Origin: PALSA-1196 sp036833805
GTDB lineage: Bacteria > Pseudomonadota > Gammaproteobacteria > Steroidobacterales > Steroidobacteraceae
Reading direction: 5' to 3'
DNA length: 19,166 bases
Assembly (NCBI GenBank): GCA_036833805.1
Contig: DAITPA010000035.1
Span: forward strand, 1-19,166
Shown: positions 14,364 through 19,166 of the stretch, piece by piece
Layout of the letters: each line of letters opens with the position of its first letter
Numbering within the stretch: the stretch's first letter is position 1
Made by a program: the position numbers and the translations under genes
The notes under the pieces: model-generated
Database searches by the model: none
What the model was told of the DNA's origin: nothing
What the model saw: the letters and a program-made list of their open reading frames with translations, nothing else

Positions 14364-15611
14364 ATGGCGCTACGCCTAAGCGTTGTCAGTGATCACCGGC
14401 GCTTACTCGGCGACCGCTGCAGTATCGTGCTGGGTGCAGCGGGCGCCACCATTGGGCGCTCTGCGAGCAACGACTGGGTCCTGCCGGATCCCTTGCGATA
14501 CGTCTCAGCGCACCATGCACGCATTGCCTGCCGCGACGGGCAGTACTACCTCGAGGACTTGAGCACCAACGGCGTGTACGTCAACGAGGACGATCAGCCG
14601 CTCGGCAAGGATGTGGCTCGGCAGCTGCGCAGCGGCGACGTGCTGCGTGTCGGCGAATACTACCTCGTCGTGGCGGTCGAGGAAGAACCGCTGCCTGCGC
14701 CGGTTGCCGCAGTCCTGGCGGAACGAGCGCCTGCTGCCACCGCCGTACCGACCGGCATCCGCGAGTTGCGCACGCTTGACCGTGCGGGCCAGCCTGACCT
14801 CGGCAGCGCGTTCAACCTCGATGAATTGCTGGTGCCGGATGCCGCAGTGCCGAACAGCGGCCTGCTGCCTGTCAACGCGTACGGACAGGCCGTGCCGGCC
14901 GCCGTGCAGGTGAGCGCTGATACCTCCCCCGGGCTTGACGAGGCTGCGATCGCGCGCCGCATCGCGCGCCTTGCGAAGGCGGCAGAGCGCAATACAAAGA
15001 ACCGCGCCAGCGTCCCGGCACTTTTCGACGTCCAGAGTGGGCTCATTGCTTTCTGCCGCGGCGCCGGCATCGACAGCGAGCGTCTGCCGGCGGACGCGCA
15101 GACGCGCCTGATGCATCTCGCCGGTCAGCTTCTTCGTGAGTCGCTGGTCGGCTTGAAGGACCTCGAGCGTTCGCGCGGCGAGATCCGCAACCGCTTTCGT
15201 ATCGAGATTCAAGCCGACGCCGAAGACACACGCCCCTCGCTCGCCGGCTCGGCGATCGAAGAGCTTCTGCTCAACCTATTCACCCAGCACGAGAGTCGCC
15301 AGACGGATGCCGTGCAATGGCTGCGCGAGACGCTCGACTGCGCCAAGGCGCACGAAAATGCAATGGCGCTCGCGTTGCGGGCTGCTTTCACCGAATTCGT
15401 CGATCGGCTCGATCCGGCCGAGCTCGAGGCGCGCTTCGAGCGCGCGGGCCGCCGCGGCAAGCTGCGCGGCAACGGCCGCGCTGGGTATTGGGATCTGTAC
15501 GCCGGCTTTTACCGCAGTCTCATCGAGATGCCGGCCGACCACCTGCCGCACACCTTCGTCGAAGCCTTCGCGAAGGCGTACACGGACGCTCTGAAGAAGC
15601 CCGCGCCGTAA
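14364..15611 (+). CDS. tagH: FHA-domain protein with a TagH-type C-terminal domain
   Basis: This is a 415-residue soluble protein with an N-terminal forkhead-associated domain (about 5-108) that binds phosphothreonine peptides. Key residues are G31-R32-S33, S48 with H51 in VSAHHARI, and N69-G70 in LEDLSTNGVYVN. A low-complexity Ala/Pro-rich linker (about 108-205) leads to a helical domain (about 215-412) containing AFCRGAGIDSERLP, an NRFRIEIQ stretch and YWDLYAGFYRSLIE, resembling the C-terminal domain of TagH from type VI secretion. In those systems TagH takes part in kinase (PpkA)-driven post-translational control. No secretion, kinase or phosphatase gene lies in this window. I chose the ATG at 14364, which has TGGGG before it and begins just ahead of the FHA fold. 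An in-frame ATG at 14286 would add 26 residues overlapping the divergent promoter. Confidence 0.85.
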   Translation: MALRLSVVSDHRRLLGDRCSIVLGAAGATIGRSASNDWVLPDPLRYVSAHHARIACRDGQYYLEDLSTNGVYVNEDDQPLGKDVARQLRSGDVLRVGEYYLVVAVEEEPLPAPVAAVLAERAPAATAVPTGIRELRTLDRAGQPDLGSAFNLDELLVPDAAVPNSGLLPVNAYGQAVPAAVQVSADTSPGLDEAAIARRIARLAKAAERNTKNRASVPALFDVQSGLIAFCRGAGIDSERLPADAQTRLMHLAGQLLRESLVGLKDLERSRGEIRNRFRIEIQADAEDTRPSLAGSAIEELLLNLFTQHESRQTDAVQWLRETLDCAKAHENAMALALRAAFTEFVDRLDPAELEARFERAGRRGKLRGNGRAGYWDLYAGFYRSLIEMPADHLPHTFVEAFAKAYTDALKKPAP

Positions 15612-15678
15612 TAATGATGCGCGCAGGCTGCGCAATCAGGGCCGTGATGCCTCCTGCGATCTTGCGTAGAATCTGCGC

Positions 15679-18600
15679 ATGCCACATATCCGCAGTGTAC
15701 TCGTCGCTAATCGCGGCGAGATCGCGATCCGTGTCATGCGCGCCGCAAGTGAACTCGGCTTGCGCACCGTCGCAATCTATTCGCAGGAGGATCGCTTTTC
15801 CCTGCATCGTACGAAGGCGGACGAAGCGTATCTAGTCGGTCGCGACAAGAGCCCGGTCGACGCGTATCTCGACATTGACGACCTGTTGCGCATCGCGCGC
15901 GAAGCCCACGTCGACGCGATTCATCCCGGCTACGGCTTCTTAGCCGAAAACCCACAATTCGCGCAGGCCTGCGCGCAGGCAGGAATAATCTTTATCGGCC
16001 CAGCGCCGCAAACCATGCGCACGCTGGGCAACAAGGTGACGGCGCGCAATCTTGCGAGCTCGGTTAAGGTGCCGGTCATGCCCGCGACTCCGCCGCTGCC
16101 AGCGGATCTTGAGGCCTGCGCGCGTCTCGCCCGCGACATCGGCTACCCAGTGATGCTGAAGGCAAGCTGGGGCGGCGGTGGCCGCGGTATGCGCGTGGTC
16201 GAGAACGAGCCGCAGCTCGCTGAGCTGCTTCCCATCGCGCGGCGCGAGGCGCTGGCAGCCTTCGGCAACGACGAGGTCTACCTCGAGAAACTCGTGCGCC
16301 ACGCGCGTCACGTCGAAGTGCAGATCCTCGGCGACTCGCATGGCGGCCTTGTGCATGTGTTTGAGCGCGATTGCACCGTGCAGAGGCGCAATCAGAAGGT
16401 TGTGGAGCGCGCGCCGGCGGTGTTTCTCACCGACGCCGGGCGTGCGGAGTTGTGCGCCGCTGCACTTGCGATCGGACGCGCGGTCCATTACCTCAACGCC
16501 GGCACCGTCGAGTTCCTGCAGGACGCGGACAGCGGCAAGTTCTATTTCATCGAGGTTAACCCGCGCATTCAGGTGGAGCATACGGTGACCGAATGCGCCA
16601 CCGGAATCGATCTCGTCAAAGCACAAATCCGCATTGCCGGCGGCGCGCGCATCGGTGCGCCCGAAAGCGGTGTGCCTCTGCAGGCCGACATCCACATCAC
16701 AGGTCACGCACTGCAGTGCCGGATCACGACGGAGGATCCGGAGAATAACTTCATTCCGGACTACGGCAAGATTACCGCCTACCGCAGCCCCGCAGGGTTT
16801 GGCGTGCGCCTCGACGCCGGCACCGCGTATACCGGCGCGATCATCACCCGCTCCTACGACTCGCTCTTGGTCAAGGTCACAGCGTGGTCGCCGACACCGG
16901 AGGAAACCATCGCGCGCATGCACCGTGCCCTGTGGGAGTTTCGCATTCGCGGCGTGGTCACGAACCTGCGCTTTCTCGAGCAGCTCATCATGAGTCCGCG
17001 CTTTGCCCGCGCTGATTACACCACGCGCTTCATTGAGGAAACTCCGGAGCTTTTCCGCTGGCCGCGCAGGCGCGATCGCGCGACACGCATCCTACGGTAC
17101 ATCGGCGAGACGATCGTCAACGGCGCGCCGGAAACAAAGAATCGAGTGCGCCCAGCGCGCCTCAGCGCTCCGCGGCTGCCACAGATTGCGTTGCCGGCGC
17201 CAGCGCCGGGCAGCAAGCAGAAGCTTGACGAGCTCGGACCAGAGCGCTTCACGCGTTGGATGCTGAACGAATCGCGCGTTCTCATTACCGACACAACGAT
17301 GCGCGATGCGCACCAGTCGCTCCTAGCGACACGCATGCGCACGATTGACATGACCGCGATCGCGCCCTACTACGCAAGTCTCCTGCCCGAGCTCTTCTCA
17401 GTCGAATGTTGGGGAGGCGCGACCTTCGATGTGGCGTTGCGCTTTCTGCGCGAGGATCCGTGGCTGCGCCTGAGCACGCTTCGCGAGCAGATGCCGAACC
17501 TGCTCCTGCAGATGCTGCTGCGCTCGGCCAACGCTGTCGGCTATACCAACTATCCGGACAACGTCGTGCGCTTCTTCGTGGCGCGCGCCGCCGAGCGCGG
17601 CGTCGATCTGTTCCGGATTTTCGATTCGCTCAACTGGGTTGAGAATATGCGCGTCGCCATCGATGCGGTGCTCAAGGCCGGCAAGCTGTGCGAGGCGGCG
17701 ATCTGTTACAGCGGCAACTTGAGCGATCCGCGCGAAAAGAAGTACACGCTAGATTATTACCTGGAGCTTGCCCGCGGGCTCAAGGCAGCGGGTATCCACA
17801 TTCTCGGCATCAAAGACATGGCGGGGCTGTGCCAACCACGAGCGGCGTACGAGCTGGTGAAGGCTCTGAAGGATGAGATCGGCCTGCCCGTTCACTTCCA
17901 TACGCATGATACCAGCGGCATTGCCGCCGCAAGTGTGCTCGCCGCTATCAATGCGGGCGTCGACGCGGTCGACGGCGCGATCGACGCCATGAGCGGGCTT
18001 ACTTCTCAGCCGAATCTGGGCTCGATCATCGAGGCGCTGCGCCACGGTCCGCGCGCGAGCGGCATCGATCCGGCGAAGCTGCGCATGATCTCGGTCTATT
18101 GGGAGCAGGTGCGCAAGCTGTATGCCGCGTTCGAAAGCGATATACGCGCCGGGACATCCGAGGTCTACGTACATGGCATGCCTGGCGGACAGTATACGAA
18201 TCTGCGTGAACAAGCGCGCGCGCTTGGCATCGAGGATGCGCGCTGGCCGGAAGTGGCGCAAGCGTACGTCAGCGTGAACGAGATGTTCGGCGACATCATC
18301 AAGGTCACGCCGACGTCAAAGACTGTCGGTGATCTCGCGCTCCTCATGATCACGAGCGGCCTCACAGCCGAGCAGGTTCTCGATCCGCAAACCCAAATCG
18401 GTTTTCCCGAGTCGGTGGTGCAGTTCTTCCATGGCGATATTGGCCAACCGCTCGGCGGATTTCCTGCGCAGTTGCAACGTAAAATTCTCAAAGGCGCAAC
18501 CCCGCTTGTCGAGCGCCCGGGCGCATCGCTGCCCGAGGTGGATCTGGAGGCCGAGCGCGCGAAGATCAGCCAGAAGCTGCCGCGCCCGATCAACGATGAA

Positions 18601-19122
18601 GACTTGGCGTCGTATCTTATGTATCCGCGAGTGTGGCTCGACTATGCCGCCGAGCGCGTCCACTACGGCGATGTGTCGGTCCTACCGACGTCCGTGTTCT
18701 TCTACGGAATGGAGCCGCGGCAGGAGATCAGCGTTAGTCTCGAGCGCGGCAAGACCCTGATCGTTCTGTACGTCACCACCAGCGAACCCCACGAGGATGG
18801 CACGCGCACCGTGTACTTTGAGTTGAACGGCCAGCCCCGCTCGGTGCGCGTGCCGGATAAGAGCCAAGTCGCAAAACGTCCGCCGCAGAGGAAGGCCGAG
18901 CCCGGTAATCCGCTGCAGCTTGGCGCGCCGATGCCCGGAACGATAACAACCATCAGCACAGCGCTCGGCCGCAAAATTGCGCGCGGCGACATCCTAGCGA
19001 CACTCGAAGCCATGAAAATGGAAACCGCAGTGCGCGCCGAGGGCGATGGCGAAGTCGTCGAGATTCTTGCAACGCCCGGCCAGCAGGTCGACGCCAAGGA
19101 CCTACTGATCGTCCTTTCTTAG
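15679..19122 (+). CDS. pyc: Pyruvate carboxylase, single-chain biotin enzyme
   Basis: This enzyme carboxylates pyruvate to oxaloacetate using ATP and bicarbonate, refilling the TCA cycle and feeding gluconeogenesis. The 1147 residues match the usual single-chain length. The biotin carboxylase part (1-450) has the glycine-rich loop G165-GGGRGM and E292-V-N-P-R. The carboxyltransferase part (about 530-805) has TDTTMRDAHQS with metal ligand D543, the carbamylated lysine K712 in GIKDMAGL, and H741/H743 in HFHTHD. The biotin domain ends the protein, with K1113 in EAMKMETA. All key residues are present. The ATG is 67 bp after tagH in the same direction, with a poor ribosome binding site. TAGAAT at 15667-15672 could be a -10 box, but that would put the start point at about the ATG, so co-transcription with tagH is also possible. 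A separate regulator is not visible. Confidence 0.97.
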   Translation: MPHIRSVLVANRGEIAIRVMRAASELGLRTVAIYSQEDRFSLHRTKADEAYLVGRDKSPVDAYLDIDDLLRIAREAHVDAIHPGYGFLAENPQFAQACAQAGIIFIGPAPQTMRTLGNKVTARNLASSVKVPVMPATPPLPADLEACARLARDIGYPVMLKASWGGGGRGMRVVENEPQLAELLPIARREALAAFGNDEVYLEKLVRHARHVEVQILGDSHGGLVHVFERDCTVQRRNQKVVERAPAVFLTDAGRAELCAAALAIGRAVHYLNAGTVEFLQDADSGKFYFIEVNPRIQVEHTVTECATGIDLVKAQIRIAGGARIGAPESGVPLQADIHITGHALQCRITTEDPENNFIPDYGKITAYRSPAGFGVRLDAGTAYTGAIITRSYDSLLVKVTAWSPTPEETIARMHRALWEFRIRGVVTNLRFLEQLIMSPRFARADYTTRFIEETPELFRWPRRRDRATRILRYIGETIVNGAPETKNRVRPARLSAPRLPQIALPAPAPGSKQKLDELGPERFTRWMLNESRVLITDTTMRDAHQSLLATRMRTIDMTAIAPYYASLLPELFSVECWGGATFDVALRFLREDPWLRLSTLREQMPNLLLQMLLRSANAVGYTNYPDNVVRFFVARAAERGVDLFRIFDSLNWVENMRVAIDAVLKAGKLCEAAICYSGNLSDPREKKYTLDYYLELARGLKAAGIHILGIKDMAGLCQPRAAYELVKALKDEIGLPVHFHTHDTSGIAAASVLAAINAGVDAVDGAIDAMSGLTSQPNLGSIIEALRHGPRASGIDPAKLRMISVYWEQVRKLYAAFESDIRAGTSEVYVHGMPGGQYTNLREQARALGIEDARWPEVAQAYVSVNEMFGDIIKVTPTSKTVGDLALLMITSGLTAEQVLDPQTQIGFPESVVQFFHGDIGQPLGGFPAQLQRKILKGATPLVERPGASLPEVDLEAERAKISQKLPRPINDEDLASYLMYPRVWLDYAAERVHYGDVSVLPTSVFFYGMEPRQEISVSLERGKTLIVLYVTTSEPHEDGTRTVYFELNGQPRSVRVPDKSQVAKRPPQRKAEPGNPLQLGAPMPGTITTISTALGRKIARGDILATLEAMKMETAVRAEGDGEVVEILATPGQQVDAKDLLIVLS

Positions 19123-19166
19123 TGGGAGCGGCTTGCGCCCGATTACGATTGGAACCTGCCATACCG

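Noticed and set aside
15940..16923. Long open frame (327 codons) antisense to pyruvate carboxylase
   Set aside because: It mirrors strongly conserved pyc codons in GC-rich DNA, shows no recognisable domain and has no ribosome binding site that I could see.
1..19166. CRISPR array, insertion sequence, prophage or genomic island
   Set aside because: No regularly spaced repeats, transposase, integrase or tRNA-flanked junction was seen. Gene density and codon bias look uniform throughout.

Overview
The window is a gene-dense, GC-rich stretch of bacterial chromosome carrying eleven complete protein-coding genes and one partial one. It looks like a gammaproteobacterium. The evidence is a purL/DUF1820 pair, an E. 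coli-like glyA, nrdR, ribD order, EttA and GlyA proteins that align almost without gaps to my memory of the E. coli proteins, and a Pseudomonas-like MprF. The single-chain pyruvate carboxylase and the AcvB-type hydrolase suggest one of the less studied lineages (Steroidobacter- or Nevskia-like), but that placement is a guess. I see no tRNA, rRNA, CRISPR array, transposase, integrase or phage gene. The longest stretch without a gene is 226 bp.

Layout. Positions 1-3126 (minus strand) hold a probable operon read from right to left: an AcuC/class I histone-deacetylase-like hydrolase, glyA (serine hydroxymethyltransferase), nrdR (ribonucleotide reductase repressor) and the first 103 codons of ribD (riboflavin synthesis), which runs off the left edge. 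A 117-bp divergent region separates this from a plus-strand operon at 3244-8917: ettA (ABC-F translational throttle), mprF (aminoacyl-phosphatidylglycerol synthase/flippase) and acvB (VirJ-family hydrolase). The gaps are 5 bp and then a 4-bp overlap. An 82-bp gap follows, then a zinc-ribbon DUF4145 protein. A convergent 226-bp region rich in inverted repeats separates it from minus-strand purL (FGAM synthase) and a DUF1820 gene whose likely promoter has a perfect TATAAT. Divergent from these are an orphan tagH-like FHA gene and a full-length pyruvate carboxylase.

How the genes fit together. GlyA makes one-carbon units used by purine synthesis, PurL is a purine step, NrdR controls deoxynucleotide supply, RibD uses GTP-derived material, and pyruvate carboxylase refills oxaloacetate. 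This is mostly anabolic housekeeping. The accessory interest lies in three places. One is the ettA-mprF-acvB operon, which makes and probably breaks down aminoacylated phosphatidylglycerol using charged tRNA. Another is the TagH-like protein with no other type VI secretion gene in view. The third is the DUF4145 protein of unknown role. I found no clear, wholly new system. The best leads are the tandem two-active-site architecture of AcvB, the orphan TagH, and the palindromes in the two regions flanking the purL/DUF1820 unit.
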